DNA of 64,000 bases from Limisphaerales bacterium (GCA_014382585.1 JACNJL010000057.1:62001-126000), one strand, 5' to 3'. Shown: positions 45,220 through 55,680, numbered from the stretch's first letter. Notes: generated by a model not told the origin, from the letters alone. Translations and numbers: made by a program.

Positions 45220-47092
45220 AGATTTTGACGTGATCGTTGTGGGCGCCGGCCACGCGGGGGTGGAGGCTGCGCTGGCGGCGGCGCGGATGGGCTGCGAGGT
45301 GCTGATGTTGACCACGAATGTGGACACCATCGGCCAAATGAGCTGCAATCCGGCGATTGGCGGGTTGGCAAAAGGCCATTTGGCGCGGGAAATCGACGCG
45401 CTTGGCGGTGAAATGGGCAAGTGCACGGATATGACGGGGTTGCAGTTTCGAATGCTCAACCTGAAAAAAGGCCCCGCTGTTTGGGCTCCGCGGGCGCAAT
45501 GCGACAAAAAGGCGTATCAGTTTCGAATGAAATGGGTTTGCGAGCGCGAACCCAATCTTACTATCCAGCAAGGGCAGGTTTCCAGATTAATGCACAAGGA
45601 TCGCGAAGTGCTCGGCGTCGAGACGGCGATGGGGGTTCAATATTATGGGAAAACGACCGTTATCACCACGGGCACTTTTTTGCGCGGACTAATGCACGTG
45701 GGTGATGCGAAACAAAAAGGCGGCCGCTCCGGCGAAGCGGCTGAAACGGGGTTATCCGGATCACTGCAGGAAGTGGGCTTGGAGCTGGGCCGGCTGAAGA
45801 CGGGGACGCCGCCGCGGTTGCTGAAGCGTTCCATTGATTTTTCCCAGCTTGAGGAACAGCCCGGTGATGAGCCGGTGCCGTACTTTTCCTTTTGGAAAGA
45901 TGCTGAGCAGGATGAGGCGTTCCACGTGGAACATTCGGGGAGCAAGTATCCGAAAGGATCTATTTTAGACCAAATTGGCGGCCAATTAAAATGCTGGATT
46001 ACGTGGACATCGAGCAAAACAGCCTCAATTATCAAGGAAAACCTGCATAAATCGCCGATGTATTCGGGCGTGATCGACGGGGTTGGGCCGCGTTATTGCC
46101 CCTCGATTGAGGACAAAATTGTGCGGTTTGAGGACAAGGAGACCCATCAAATTTTCCTGGAACCGGAAGGCATTGCTACGGATGAAATTTACGTGAACGG
46201 GTTTTCGACTTGTTTGCCTTTTGAGGTGCAGATTGAGATGGTGCGCACGATTAAGGGTTGTGAGAACGCCGAGATTCTTCGTCCGGCTTATGCGGTGGAA
46301 TACGATTTTGCCTCGCCGCGCCAGCTACACCCTTCCCTCGAATCCAAGCCCTGTCGCAATCTGTTTTTGGCCGGTCAAATCAATGGCACTTCCGGCTATG
46401 AAGAGGCCGGCGCTCAAGGGCTGATGGCGGGGATCAATGCCGCGCTTCGTGCCCAGGAAAAGGAGCCGCTGGTGCTTCGGCGCGATCAAGCGTACATCGG
46501 CGTGCTCATAGATGATCTCATCACCAAAGGCACACTCGAGCCATATCGGATGTTCACCAGCCGCGCAGAATACAGATTGTTGCTACGTCAGGACAACGCA
46601 GATATGAGACTTTCAGAAATCGGCAACGATAAAGGAGTGCTTTCTGGTCGGTTATTTGATGTTTTTTCTAAGAAAAAGATAGCAGTGGAAAATGAGATTG
46701 AGCGGTTGGGGAAGACGTTTGACGGGTCGAATTCGTTGGCGCAGGTGTTGCGGCGGAATGATGTGAAGTATGAAAACTTGCCGCAGAGTGATGAAACGTT
46801 GTCAGAAGAGGTGCGGCGGCAAGTGGAGATCACGGTGAAATATGCCGGCTACGTGGAGCGACAAGAAGCCGAAGTGGCGCGTTTTCGCACGATGGAGGAC
46901 AAGCAGATTCCCCGGTGGCTAGATTACGCCGGCATCACGGGCTTACGAAATGAGGCCCGGCAGAAGCTCATCGACCATCAACCCGCCACGCTCGGGCAAG
47001 CCTCGCGCATCTCTGGCATTTCGCCTTCAGACATTAGCCTCGTGATGGTTCAAATGAAACGCGGGCCGAAAGAGGCCGACGTGAGTGAGTGA
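45200..47092 (+). CDS. mnmG: tRNA uridine-5-carboxymethylaminomethyl modification enzyme MnmG (GidA)
   Basis: A 630-residue FAD enzyme that, with MnmE, modifies U34 of several tRNAs. The N-terminal FAD motif is [21 protein letters not shown], followed by [39 protein letters not shown] and [18 protein letters not shown]. Between YFSFWKD and the CWITWT strand there is an insertion of about 20 residues relative to E. coli MnmG, and the second parS site lies within it. The start overlaps the pgi stop. mnmG is often near the replication origin. Confidence 0.96.
   Translation: MSFRYPKDFDVIVVGAGHAGVEAALAAARMGCEVLMLTTNVDTIGQMSCNPAIGGLAKGHLAREIDALGGEMGKCTDMTGLQFRMLNLKKGPAVWAPRAQCDKKAYQFRMKWVCEREPNLTIQQGQVSRLMHKDREVLGVETAMGVQYYGKTTVITTGTFLRGLMHVGDAKQKGGRSGEAAETGLSGSLQEVGLELGRLKTGTPPRLLKRSIDFSQLEEQPGDEPVPYFSFWKDAEQDEAFHVEHSGSKYPKGSILDQIGGQLKCWITWTSSKTASIIKENLHKSPMYSGVIDGVGPRYCPSIEDKIVRFEDKETHQIFLEPEGIATDEIYVNGFSTCLPFEVQIEMVRTIKGCENAEILRPAYAVEYDFASPRQLHPSLESKPCRNLFLAGQINGTSGYEEAGAQGLMAGINAALRAQEKEPLVLRRDQAYIGVLIDDLITKGTLEPYRMFTSRAEYRLLLRQDNADMRLSEIGNDKGVLSGRLFDVFSKKKIAVENEIERLGKTFDGSNSLAQVLRRNDVKYENLPQSDETLSEEVRRQVEITVKYAGYVERQEAEVARFRTMEDKQIPRWLDYAGITGLRNEARQKLIDHQPATLGQASRISGISPSDISLVMVQMKRGPKEADVSE
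45918..45933. promoter_or_regulatory. parS-like site, 15/16 match
   Basis: CGTTCCACGTGGAACA differs from the consensus only at the first base. It lies in mnmG about 1.2 kb from the perfect site and encodes FHVEH. Confidence 0.8.
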
Positions 47093-47173
47093 GTTTGGAA
47101 ATCTCAAAGACCAAACGCCAAAGGCCCGAGAAAAACCCGATCCACAAGCGCGACCTGAAAAGGGGGAGCCGCT

Positions 47174-47905
47174 CTAGCGGTTGATCGTCGCTTGAGGCAT
47201 CGACTCAATGAGATCGGCGACCATTCGGTCAGTGATGAAATTTCCTTTTATATTTAGAAACTTCAGAAAGTCGTATCCCTTGAGCCACTTGGCGCCTTCA
47301 TCGGAGATGCGGTTGTAATTCAGCGTGAGGCTTTCAAGATTCACCAGTTTGGAGAGATGCTCCACTCCGTCATCGCGGATGTTGTTTTCTCCGAGATCGA
47401 GATGGGTGAGGTTATAAAGATTCTTCAAATGCCGTAGTCCCCGGTGGGTCACGCTGGTGTTGGAAAGATTGAGCGACTGCAGGTTGTGCATATTGGTGAG
47501 ATGCTGCAGGCCGACATCCGTCACGCGCGTGGCCGAAAGCGAAAGGCGGCTGAGGCATTCCATTTTGGAAAGATGCGCCAGTCCATCATCGCCCACCTCG
47601 GTGATATCGAGAATCAACTCCCGTAGCCTCGTCAGTTCACCGATCGATTTGAGACCTTTGTTCGTGAGGGCGCAATCCGTAGCATCGAGCACTTCTAGAT
47701 GCTCCAACTGCCCCAGCAATTTAAACCCCTCATCGCCCACGCGCACATTGTAACGGATAAACAACAAATTTGTCTCGGCGTCCTCATTCGTCTCAACCCG
47801 CCGCGCAATCGCCCGCACCCCCATCGCCAAATTCCCATCATGCTCCGCCACCGCCACAACCAAAGGATCCGGCGGCGCTTTTTTTTCTGAGCTATTGTCG
47901 GACAT
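47174..47905 (-). CDS. Cytoplasmic LRR protein (GALA-like)
   Basis: A 243-residue protein with no signal peptide (MSDNSSEKKAPPDP at the ATG at 47905). About seven LRRs of the GALA-like type are visible (for example VGDEGFKLLGQLEHLEVLD, VTDVGLQHLTNMHNLQSLNL). A longer in-frame extension runs through the tRNA gene region and is rejected. The function is unknown. It is convergent with mnmG. Confidence 0.8.
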   Translation of the reverse strand: MSDNSSEKKAPPDPLVVAVAEHDGNLAMGVRAIARRVETNEDAETNLLFIRYNVRVGDEGFKLLGQLEHLEVLDATDCALTNKGLKSIGELTRLRELILDITEVGDDGLAHLSKMECLSRLSLSATRVTDVGLQHLTNMHNLQSLNLSNTSVTHRGLRHLKNLYNLTHLDLGENNIRDDGVEHLSKLVNLESLTLNYNRISDEGAKWLKGYDFLKFLNIKGNFITDRMVADLIESMPQATINR

Positions 47906-47962
47906 AAAATTTTGTTTCGTCAAAAGTACCTTTTCAATCGGCAATTGGGAGCAAAAAGAAAA

Positions 47963-48047
47963 TGGTGGGAGGAACAGGATTCGAACCTGTGAAGGCATAG
48001 CCAGCAGAGTTACAGTCTGCCCCGTTTGACCGCTTCGGTATCCTCCC
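47963..48047 (-). tRNA. tRNA-Tyr (GUA), CCA encoded
   Basis: On the minus strand the acceptor stem pairs GGGAGGA with TCCTCCC, followed by discriminator A and CCA. The anticodon loop CTGTAAC lies between CAGA and TCTG, giving anticodon GUA. It has the long variable arm of class II tRNAs and a TTCGAAT T loop. Confidence 0.95.
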
Positions 48048-48188
48048 ACTCGGAGGGCGGGAAACCTAGTGGAAAGCTTTGGGTGTGACAACCCCAAATC
48101 CTCCGGCCCCATCAGGCACCCTATCGGGCACGGTGTTCCGAGCTGCCGTGCTTGCCTTCGCCGCGCGCGGGATCTAAGTTGCGCGCCG

Positions 48189-49535
48189 ATGTTCGATACT
48201 CTCAGCGGTAAATTACAGGGCGCGTTCAAAAATCTGCGCGGGTTGGGCAAAATCTCCGAGGAGAATGTCGCCGAATCCTTGCGTGAGGTGCGGCTGGCCT
48301 TGTTGGAGGCGGATGTCAATTTCAAGGTGGCCAAGGGGTTCATCGCCAGCGTGAAGGAAAAATCGCTGGGCGAAGCGGTGCTCGCCAGTGTGCAGCCAGG
48401 GCAGCAGATTGTTAAAATCATTCACGACGAGCTGGTCACGTTGCTCGGCGACACCAATGCCCAACTCGAAACCGGCGGCAACCCGAGCTGCCTGATGATG
48501 GTGGGGCTGCACGGTGCGGGCAAGACGACTTCCAGTGGTAAGCTCGCCAAGTTGCTCAAAAAACAAGGGCGGCAGCCGATGCTCGTGGCGGCGGATGTCT
48601 ATCGGCCGGCGGCGATGGAGCAGCTCGAAACACTCGGCCAACAGGTGGACGTGCCGGTGGTGGCACTCAAAGGCGAAAAGGATGTGAGCAAAATCGCGAA
48701 GGCCGCGCTGGAGGCGGCGCGGGCACAGGCGTGCAATGTATTGATTTTTGATACGGCGGGTCGTTTGCAGATTGATGAAAATCTGGTGCAGGAATTGGTC
48801 GACCTCAAAGGCATCATCAAGCCGCAGGAAATTTTGCTGGTGCTCGATGCGGCCACCGGACAGGAAGCGGTCAGCGTGGCCACGCATTTTGATGAAGCGC
48901 TGGGCATCACCGGGTCTATTCTTACTAAGCTCGATGGCGACGCGCGCGGTGGCGCGGCGTTGTCGATGAAAAGTGTCACTGGCAAGCCCATCAAATTTGT
49001 GGGCCTTGGTGAGAAGCTTGATGAATTTGAAGCGTTCCATCCCGAGCGAATGGCCGGTCGCATTTTGGGGATGGGCGATGTGGTGAGCCTCGTTGAAAAA
49101 GCCGCCGAGGCGATTGATGAAGATGAAGCCAAGCGTATGGAAGAAAAAATGCGCAAAGGCAATTTCACGCTGGAGGATTTTTTGGAGCAAATGCGCGCAA
49201 TGAAAAAGATGGGGCCGCTGGAAAATATTGTGGGGATGTTGCCCGGCGGCGATCAGGCGATGAAGGGTGCGGACCTCGATAAAGGCCAAAAAGAAATGAG
49301 CCGAATGGAGGCATTGATTTGCGCAATGACGATTCAGGAACGGCGCAACCCGAACATCTTAAATGCCAGCCGCCGCAAACGCATCGCCACCGGGACAGGC
49401 GTGAAAGTTTCTGAACTGAACGGCGTGCTCAACAAATTTTTCGAGATGCAGCAGATGATGAAAAAAATGGGTAAAATGCAAAAGATGCTAGCCAAAATGG
49501 GAGGCGGCGGCCTCGGCGGGTTGATGGGCCGGTAG
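48189..49535 (+). CDS. ffh: Signal recognition particle protein Ffh
   Basis: A 448-residue SRP54 GTPase that targets membrane proteins to the translocon together with 4.5S RNA. The N domain is followed by the G domain: [27 protein letters not shown] and [13 protein letters not shown]. The C-terminal M domain is Met-rich ([19 protein letters not shown]), as expected for signal-peptide binding. The ATG at 48189 gives [18 protein letters not shown], the family start. An upstream in-frame extension is rejected. Confidence 0.97.
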   Translation: MFDTLSGKLQGAFKNLRGLGKISEENVAESLREVRLALLEADVNFKVAKGFIASVKEKSLGEAVLASVQPGQQIVKIIHDELVTLLGDTNAQLETGGNPSCLMMVGLHGAGKTTSSGKLAKLLKKQGRQPMLVAADVYRPAAMEQLETLGQQVDVPVVALKGEKDVSKIAKAALEAARAQACNVLIFDTAGRLQIDENLVQELVDLKGIIKPQEILLVLDAATGQEAVSVATHFDEALGITGSILTKLDGDARGGAALSMKSVTGKPIKFVGLGEKLDEFEAFHPERMAGRILGMGDVVSLVEKAAEAIDEDEAKRMEEKMRKGNFTLEDFLEQMRAMKKMGPLENIVGMLPGGDQAMKGADLDKGQKEMSRMEALICAMTIQERRNPNILNASRRKRIATGTGVKVSELNGVLNKFFEMQQMMKKMGKMQKMLAKMGGGGLGGLMGR

Positions 49536-49577
49536 ATGCATTTGCTGACTCATTCGGGGCAAGTCCTTCATATTGAT

Positions 49578-50519
49578 TTAATTCCTTCGTAAGAAAAAAC
49601 CGACGAGGAAGATAAATACGGCGCCGCTGATGATGAGCTTGATGAGGCGGGACGTGGTTGCCACGGCGGAGGGTGAATTGGGCTGCCTGGGGCGTTGATA
49701 TTTTTCCAGTTCGGCAATGAAGGTGCCGTGTTTGATCTTGGTCTTGATGCGGAGAGGTATTCGATGGGCGTCGTCGCTGAGCCAGATTTGCAGCTTGGCG
49801 TTAGGATTCTTCTTAAAGATGCCACGAAAATTGCCGAGATCCGGCTCCACGAGAATGGTGTGGTAGGCTTGGCCGCCGATCTTAATCGCTTGTTTGCCGA
49901 CCACGTTGACCGTGACCGGAAAGGTGGCCTTACCATCGCTCACGGCACTGGAGAATTTGCTGGCAGCGGCGAGATTCATTTCGCGAAATTTGAAAATGAT
50001 GCTGAGCGGATCAAGTGTTTCCATTTCGGTGACTACTTGGCCGTCAGGATGTCCATCGAGCGTGCGTTTGCAGACGCGGTTTTTTTCATCAAAGGCAAGG
50101 TCCACCTTGCGCGAGGAAAGATCGGACTGGACGGTGTGATATTCGCGGGAATGGGTGAAGCTGGCATTAACGATGGAAGTGGCATCATAGTGTATCAACC
50201 CGCCGATTGCGCCGCCCTTGAGGGTGAATTCCCACAGCGCCATCCCATTGCGATCCAGCTTCCGGACAGCAAAGGTGACTTTGCCGGCTGGTAGCACGAG
50301 GAATCCGTTCTCAAGGCGAATCTTATAGGCACTCATCTCTCCATCGGTGAAATGTTCCGGCTGATAAATGCCTTGTGGGGCGGCAACAGCCTTGGCTTCT
50401 GCGCGCGAGATGGCGGGTTGACGATAAGTGCTTTCCGTGATGCTCAGCCACGCGAGCAGCAGCCACAGGCAGCCGGCGCTGCTAAACACGATGATGCCGA
50501 TGAGGGCGCCGCGTTTCAT
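49578..50519 (-). CDS. DUF3108 exported/membrane protein
   Basis: A 313-residue protein with an N-terminal hydrophobic segment (IVFSSAGCLWLLLAWLS), a DUF3108-type periplasmic beta domain (VLPAGKVTFAVRKL, TLDPLSIIFKFREM, NPNAKLQIWLSDDAHRIPLRI) and a C-terminal transmembrane helix. The function is unassigned; the family is envelope-associated. It overlaps the class II DAHP synthase stop by four bases (ATGA), so the two are translationally coupled, although they have no obvious functional link. Confidence 0.78.
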   Translation of the reverse strand: MKRGALIGIIVFSSAGCLWLLLAWLSITESTYRQPAISRAEAKAVAAPQGIYQPEHFTDGEMSAYKIRLENGFLVLPAGKVTFAVRKLDRNGMALWEFTLKGGAIGGLIHYDATSIVNASFTHSREYHTVQSDLSSRKVDLAFDEKNRVCKRTLDGHPDGQVVTEMETLDPLSIIFKFREMNLAAASKFSSAVSDGKATFPVTVNVVGKQAIKIGGQAYHTILVEPDLGNFRGIFKKNPNAKLQIWLSDDAHRIPLRIKTKIKHGTFIAELEKYQRPRQPNSPSAVATTSRLIKLIISGAVFIFLVGFFLRRN

Positions 50520-51889
50520 CGGTTAGGCGTTGCCGTTCCTGCGGTGCGGCGGGATTGCAAACGCTGCGCGATGCGGAGGGCGAGCTCGAGGCTTTGGGCG
50601 TAATTGAGGCGGGGATCGCAGTAGGTTTCATAACTGCGCGAGAGATCGGCCTCGGAAAGTTCCTGCGGGCCGCCGGTGCATTCGGTGACATCTTCGCCGG
50701 TGAGCTCAAAATGTACGCCGGCGAGTTGGCCGCCATCGGCGGCGTGGAGTTCGAAGGCGGCCTCGAGTTCTGCAAGAATGCAATCGTAGTCGCGGGTTTT
50801 CAATCCGCTCTCAGTGGTGGTGGTGTTGCCGTGCATGGGGTCGCACGACCACGCGACTTTTTGGCCGGCCTCGCGCACGGCGGCGATGAGTGGCGGCAAC
50901 GCTTCGCGCACATCGGCCGCGCCGATGCGCGAGATGAGCGTGATGCGGCCGGGGCGATTGGCGGGTTCCACGGCGTTGATGATTTCGACCAATTCGTTCG
51001 GCTGCATTTGTTTGCCGACTTTGATGCCGATTGGGTTCTCGATGCCGCGAAAGTATTCGAGATGCGCGTCGCCAAGGTTGCGCGTGCGATCGCCGATCCA
51101 GAGAAAATGCGCGCCGAGGTTGTAGTGGCGGTCGCCGACTTTTTCGGTAAGCGCTTCCTCGTAATCGAGCAGCAACCCTTCGTGCGACGAAAATAATTCA
51201 ACCGTTCGTAGCGCGCCGGTGCCGCGCACGCCGGTGGATTCCAGAAAATCAATGGCATCGCGAATGCGCTCAACCATATCTTCGTACTCGGCGCGATGCG
51301 ATTGGCTGCGCACAAAGCCGAGGTCCCAATGTTGCGGATGATGCAAATCGGCAAAGCCGCCATCGACCAGCGCGCGCGCGTAATTCAGCGTGGCGGCGGA
51401 GAGATGGTACGCCTTCACAAGCCGTTTCGGATCCGGCCGGCGCGCGGCGAGGTCGGGCGTGATGGCGTTTACGTTGTCGCCGCGGTAGCTTGGCATTTCG
51501 ATTCCGTCAACTGTTTCCGTGTCGCTGCTGCGCGGCTTGGCAAACTGGCCTGCCATCCGGCCCACACGGATGATTGGAATGCGTGCGCCCCATGTGAGGA
51601 CGAGGGACATTTGCAACAGGATTTTCAGCTTCGCCTCGATGGCGCTCTTTGTGCAGTCGGCAAAACGCTCGGCGCAATCGCCGCCTTGGAGCAGAAACGC
51701 CTTACCGCGGGCGGCCTCGGCGAGGTGGGCGCGAAGGGCATCGACTTCGCCGTGGTTCACCAAAGGCGGCAGAGCGCGTACTTCGTCCAGTGCAGCTTGC
51801 AATGCGCCGGCATTGGGCCAGGGCGGCTGTTGCTGAATGGGCTGGGCGCGCCACGAGGCGGGGGTCCAGTGGGTGGCGGTGTGATTCAC
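50516..51889 (-). CDS. Class II DAHP synthase
   Basis: A 457-residue enzyme that joins phosphoenolpyruvate and erythrose-4-P to begin shikimate synthesis. The plant-type (class II) signatures are present: LLQGGDCAERFADC, IIRVGRMAGQFAKPR, PSYRGDNVN, GDRTRNLGDAHLEY and VAWSCDPMHGNT. It is metal-dependent, with Cys, His, Glu and Asp ligands. It overlaps the DUF3108 gene by four bases. Confidence 0.95.
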   Translation of the reverse strand: MNHTATHWTPASWRAQPIQQQPPWPNAGALQAALDEVRALPPLVNHGEVDALRAHLAEAARGKAFLLQGGDCAERFADCTKSAIEAKLKILLQMSLVLTWGARIPIIRVGRMAGQFAKPRSSDTETVDGIEMPSYRGDNVNAITPDLAARRPDPKRLVKAYHLSAATLNYARALVDGGFADLHHPQHWDLGFVRSQSHRAEYEDMVERIRDAIDFLESTGVRGTGALRTVELFSSHEGLLLDYEEALTEKVGDRHYNLGAHFLWIGDRTRNLGDAHLEYFRGIENPIGIKVGKQMQPNELVEIINAVEPANRPGRITLISRIGAADVREALPPLIAAVREAGQKVAWSCDPMHGNTTTTESGLKTRDYDCILAELEAAFELHAADGGQLAGVHFELTGEDVTECTGGPQELSEADLSRSYETYCDPRLNYAQSLELALRIAQRLQSRRTAGTATPNR

Positions 51890-51967
51890 GGCGTAGGCTA
51901 TACCGCGTGGGCGGGTGTGGGGCGAGATTAATTGGTGTTGTCGCTCGGCTCGGTGGCCCGGTCGACA

Positions 51968-52714
51968 TTACGGGCTCGGCTCGGGCACCGGGCCTTGTAC
52001 GGGGGGGAGGTTGACTTTGGGATCCTGCACGAACACCCAGCCGTGATCAGATACCTTGGCGAGGACAAGGGTGAGCGTGATGTTCAGTGGTGTGGCGCCT
52101 TTGGCAAACCAAACGGTCACCGGCCCGCCGTGCATCTCGATGCCCTGATATTGATCGGTGAGTGTTGAGGTATCCACGCGCGATACCGTGAGCTGCGCGG
52201 GATCCAGTCCGGCGTTCTTGAATTGCAGCACCACATCGAGAAAGCCGCGTTGCAGGAATTTTTCGCGCATTTCGGGCAGCTCGATGGTCAGTCGTTTGAG
52301 GCTGTTGGTGAAGGCAAGATCCATTTGGCGGCGTTGAGCCATGAGGTTGAAAATGCGCGTTTGTTCGGCGTCAGTGCGTTCTTCGCGCGGCTTGGCCTCC
52401 TGAAGGTCGGCTAAATTTTTCGCGAGCAACTGACTGGAGTGCTGATACATTTTTCCGGTGAACTCCATCCACGCATTGGTGGGCGCGCCCAGCATCGAGA
52501 GGTGCATCATTTGGATGGCGTCGTTGGCGGAGAGCGATTCGTGAAATTTCCGTGCGAGTGCCTCGGGCGATTTGTGCGGATTCACCGGCGCGGTTAGGGA
52601 ATTGGCCTTCCCACCTTTGGGGGGGGCGGGCTTGGGAGGAGTGGAGTCGCCGCAGGCGGCGGCCAGCAGCAACGCGCCGCACAGCGCGATGGGATAAAAA
52701 ATAATCCTATTCAT
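51968..52714 (-). CDS. Lipoprotein of unknown function
   Basis: A 248-residue protein with a lipobox (LLAAACGDS), a Pro-rich spacer and a helical body (FHESLSANDAIQMMHLS, then RRQMDLAFTNSLKRL) that resembles part of the larger lipoprotein immediately upstream. The C-terminal part is beta-rich, ending in a Pro-rich tail. The function is not recognised. It overlaps the upstream lipoprotein by eight bases, so the pair is probably co-expressed. Confidence 0.65.
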   Translation of the reverse strand: MNRIIFYPIALCGALLLAAACGDSTPPKPAPPKGGKANSLTAPVNPHKSPEALARKFHESLSANDAIQMMHLSMLGAPTNAWMEFTGKMYQHSSQLLAKNLADLQEAKPREERTDAEQTRIFNLMAQRRQMDLAFTNSLKRLTIELPEMREKFLQRGFLDVVLQFKNAGLDPAQLTVSRVDTSTLTDQYQGIEMHGGPVTVWFAKGATPLNITLTLVLAKVSDHGWVFVQDPKVNLPPVQGPVPEPSP

Positions 52715-53777
52715 TTTCTGGATTGAGTTTCTTTTTTAATGCCCCCACCCACACGAGGACATCTTCATTGTCGTAGCCCTCAATGCGGTGGAGCACTGTG
52801 CCGTCGGCATTGAGTAACAGGAAGGTGGGAAACCCCTGGACGGCGTATTTGTGAACGAGCAATTTATTGGCGTCGGCCTGCGCCTTGGGCGGGGAGGTGT
52901 GACGCGGGAAATTGGCGCGCACGAGCACGAGCTTTTGGGCGGCCCAATCGCGAAACCCCGGTTGCGTCAGCACGCGGTCGTGCAGCGCGATGCAGGAAGG
53001 GTTCCAGTCCGAGCCGGTGAATTCGAGCAGCACACGCTTGCCCTCAGCGCGGGCCTGCTTGAGGGCGGCGGGGAGGTCGGTGCCCCAATCCTTCTCGGTG
53101 GCGGCCTCGGCGGTGAGGTCGATGAAGCGCAGTTCTTCGGCGACGCGCCAGCGTTGCCCGGGCAGTTTGGCGCAGTTGGAAAGCTGTAGCCGATAGCTCT
53201 TGCCGCCGGCGCTGAACATCAGGTCCACCCGCGCCTCGGGCAGGATGAGATCGGTTTGCGGGTTTATGGAAAGCACCACGGCAGGCTTGCCCGCTTGGGC
53301 CCAATCCAGCGGAGCGTTGGTGGTGGTGTGGTGATGAAAAAACGTTAATTGCGATTTGCTTAATTCGCTGACGAGCGTTTGCATCGCGGGCCATTCGGTG
53401 GCGAACGCGGTTTTGGGGTTGGCCAGAAACGCCTTGGACAGACGTAGCGTGTCAAGTTGCAGCGCGTTGCGTTTGTCCACCGGGATGGCTTCGAGCCGGG
53501 CGATGTATTGGCGCGCTTCCTTTGCACGCACGGTGCGCAGGGCGGTTTCCAGTTCGGGTGCGGTCAGGCCGGCGACGGTGAGGGCTTGAAACTTCGCGGC
53601 ATCACCTTGCTTAAACGCGTCGAAGACTTGTTGGCCGAGTTGTTGAAGTGCCTTTTCGTCAGCGGAAGGCAATGGCGAGGCCGGCTTGGGAGACGCGGGT
53701 TCTGGGGGAGGTGCCGAGGGGGTTTGTTTGCGTCCACACCCCGCCATCACCAACAGAGTGGCGAGCAGCGGCAACAT
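52707..53777 (-). CDS. Lipoprotein with C-terminal thioredoxin-like domain
   Basis: A 356-residue protein from the ATG at 53777 (MLPLLATLLVMAGCGRKQ with a lipobox); a start at 53801 adds eight residues. After a Pro-rich spacer and a helical region, the last ~120 residues form a thioredoxin_7-like domain: GKRVLLEFTGSDWNPSCIALH, then KYAVQGFPTFLLLNADGTVL with the cis-Pro. The active site is WNPSC, so the first Cys of CxxC is missing, unlike classical redox thioredoxins. It probably acts outside the cytoplasm. Confidence 0.75.
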   Translation of the reverse strand: MLPLLATLLVMAGCGRKQTPSAPPPEPASPKPASPLPSADEKALQQLGQQVFDAFKQGDAAKFQALTVAGLTAPELETALRTVRAKEARQYIARLEAIPVDKRNALQLDTLRLSKAFLANPKTAFATEWPAMQTLVSELSKSQLTFFHHHTTTNAPLDWAQAGKPAVVLSINPQTDLILPEARVDLMFSAGGKSYRLQLSNCAKLPGQRWRVAEELRFIDLTAEAATEKDWGTDLPAALKQARAEGKRVLLEFTGSDWNPSCIALHDRVLTQPGFRDWAAQKLVLVRANFPRHTSPPKAQADANKLLVHKYAVQGFPTFLLLNADGTVLHRIEGYDNEDVLVWVGALKKKLNPENE

Positions 53778-53853
53778 CGTGTGGGCCCAAATCGGGTGCA
53801 CTGGGAAAAGCTACGGTGCCGGGCCGGGGTTGTCGACTGTGATTCATCCACCA

Positions 53854-55671
53854 CTAATCCACCGCCGAGAGCCGTAATGTGAATTCCAGTCCGCCCCCGT
53901 TGCGGATGCGGCAGCGGACGGTGCCGCCGCACGATTCCACCGTGCTTTTTACGATGGCCAAGCCGAGGCCGGTGCCGCCGGTGTCGGGCGATCGGGAAAT
54001 TTCCGGCCGGTAAAACGGGTCGAATAGTTGGGGGAGATTTTCGGCGGATACGCCCGGGCCACGATCGGCGAATGTGAGTTCGACGGCGTCACCTTGCCGC
54101 TGTGCCCGCACCTCCAGCGTGCCGCCGGTTTGGGCGTATTGTTCGGCATTGCGGGCGAGATTGCCCAGCGCGCGGGCGAGGCGGTCGGGTGCGGCGTTCA
54201 CGTGCATCGCTTCGGGCACGTCGATGTGGTGCGATAGTCCGGGGGCTTCGCGGCACAGGGCTTGTTCCACACAATCTCGCAGCGGCACGGGCTCCAGCCG
54301 AGGCTCAGTGTGCGCGCCGGTGCGGGTGAAAAACAAAAGCTCATCCACCAGCGCGGCCATTTGTTCTACCTCTTCCTGTAGATCGGTGAGTTCTTCCTGT
54401 TGCTCCGGCGAGGCGGTTTGGGCGAGCACGCAGAGGGCCATTTGCACTCGAGCCAGTGGCGCGCATAATTCGTGAGCCACGTCGCCGAGGAACCGGCGCT
54501 GGCCGCCGACTAATCCCTGCAGGCGCTCGGCCATTTGATCGACCGCGTGGGCGAGCCGTCCGATTTCACCCCGTTGCTCAAGTCCCACGCGATTTTGAAA
54601 ACGGCCTTCGGCAATTTGCTCGGTGAGGTCTGTGACTTCCGCTAGTGGCCGCGTGATGCGCCGCACCAACGGGAGCCAAAATAAAATCGAGAGCCCGAGC
54701 ACCAACAACAGAATGGTGAGCCACGGCCACGGTTCAGCGAAAAAGCTGCCACTGTCCATGGGGTTACTGGCCATCAGCAGGATCGCGTTGTAGCGCGAAT
54801 GATCGGGCGCGGCGCGCAGGTCGGCAACGTCCCACGATGAAAATGGCGGGCCGGTGCCGGGCACGCGCACGGGGATTTCCAGTGCGGCCCACACCTGGCG
54901 TTTCCCCGGCACGGATCGTGTGAACACTGCCGGTCGCACGACTGGCAGCGACTGGGTGACGGCGGGTTGTGGCGTGGGCGGGGCGTAGGCGTTCAGCACG
55001 GTGGCGAGTTCGGCGGCATTGAGTTCGCCGTTGGCGTCGCGATCGGCCTGCTGTAGCCATTCCGCCGGCGTGGTGGGCGTGGTGGCGATGAGCGGATGCA
55101 AATGGCGCGGTGCCAACGCGGCAAACTGCGTGCGTTGGTGGTCAGAAAGCACGGCGCGCACTCGGGTGTTGTAGGCCTCCACCGCGGCTTGGGGGTCGGG
55201 GGTTTGGCGAAATTGACGGAGGCTTTCGAGCCAAATGGTTTCAATTTGGCCGAGTTGTTCGGGTGAAAGATGGAGGGATTCGAATTGGCGCGTAAGATGC
55301 CGGCGCACGGGCGAAACGGCTACGGGCGAAAAGGATTCATTTAATAATGTTTGCACCGCATCGTCGGCCTGAAAATCATCCTCCAACAACGAGCCGCCGT
55401 GCGCGTGGCATAGATGAAATTCCACCCGGTGCCGTTCGCTGTGGCGTTGGACGATTTGCAGCCAATGGGTGCGTGGCGCGCTGATGAGTTGATCGCTCAA
55501 GGCCGCGGCGGCGTGGCGCACGCGCTCCTCGGATAATCCCGCGAGCGGGGAGGCGGGGCCCATTTGAAACCGGTACAGCCCCCACAAGCCTGCGCCCACC
55601 AAAATGAGGTTCAGCAAAAATCCGCCAAGAATGCGGGCGAGTAACGTGTCGCGAAATCGAATCGTGCGCAT
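53854..55671 (-). CDS. Membrane sensor histidine kinase
   Basis: A 605-residue kinase paired with the response regulator upstream. It has an N-terminal transmembrane helix, a periplasmic region (about 45-310) with LTxxQ-like helices (LHLSPEQLGQIETIWLESL, LSDHQRTQFAAL) and an EF-hand-like loop (DRDANGELNAAEL), a second transmembrane helix and HAMP. The HisKA helix is FLGDVAHELCAPLARVQ, with a phosphoacceptor His and an unusual HELCAP. The ATPase has NLARNAEQYA, ADRGPGVSAE and GGTGLGLAIVKS. The LTxxQ-like sensor resembles the Spy-like proteins at 23-25 kb. The signal is unknown. Confidence 0.88.
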   Translation of the reverse strand: MRTIRFRDTLLARILGGFLLNLILVGAGLWGLYRFQMGPASPLAGLSEERVRHAAAALSDQLISAPRTHWLQIVQRHSERHRVEFHLCHAHGGSLLEDDFQADDAVQTLLNESFSPVAVSPVRRHLTRQFESLHLSPEQLGQIETIWLESLRQFRQTPDPQAAVEAYNTRVRAVLSDHQRTQFAALAPRHLHPLIATTPTTPAEWLQQADRDANGELNAAELATVLNAYAPPTPQPAVTQSLPVVRPAVFTRSVPGKRQVWAALEIPVRVPGTGPPFSSWDVADLRAAPDHSRYNAILLMASNPMDSGSFFAEPWPWLTILLLVLGLSILFWLPLVRRITRPLAEVTDLTEQIAEGRFQNRVGLEQRGEIGRLAHAVDQMAERLQGLVGGQRRFLGDVAHELCAPLARVQMALCVLAQTASPEQQEELTDLQEEVEQMAALVDELLFFTRTGAHTEPRLEPVPLRDCVEQALCREAPGLSHHIDVPEAMHVNAAPDRLARALGNLARNAEQYAQTGGTLEVRAQRQGDAVELTFADRGPGVSAENLPQLFDPFYRPEISRSPDTGGTGLGLAIVKSTVESCGGTVRCRIRNGGGLEFTLRLSAVD

Positions 55672-55680
55672 AGTGGCGGG

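Noticed and set aside
47905-48421. Upstream extension of the LRR protein by 172 codons
   Set aside because: It runs through the tRNA-Tyr gene and into the ffh promoter, with no conserved residues.
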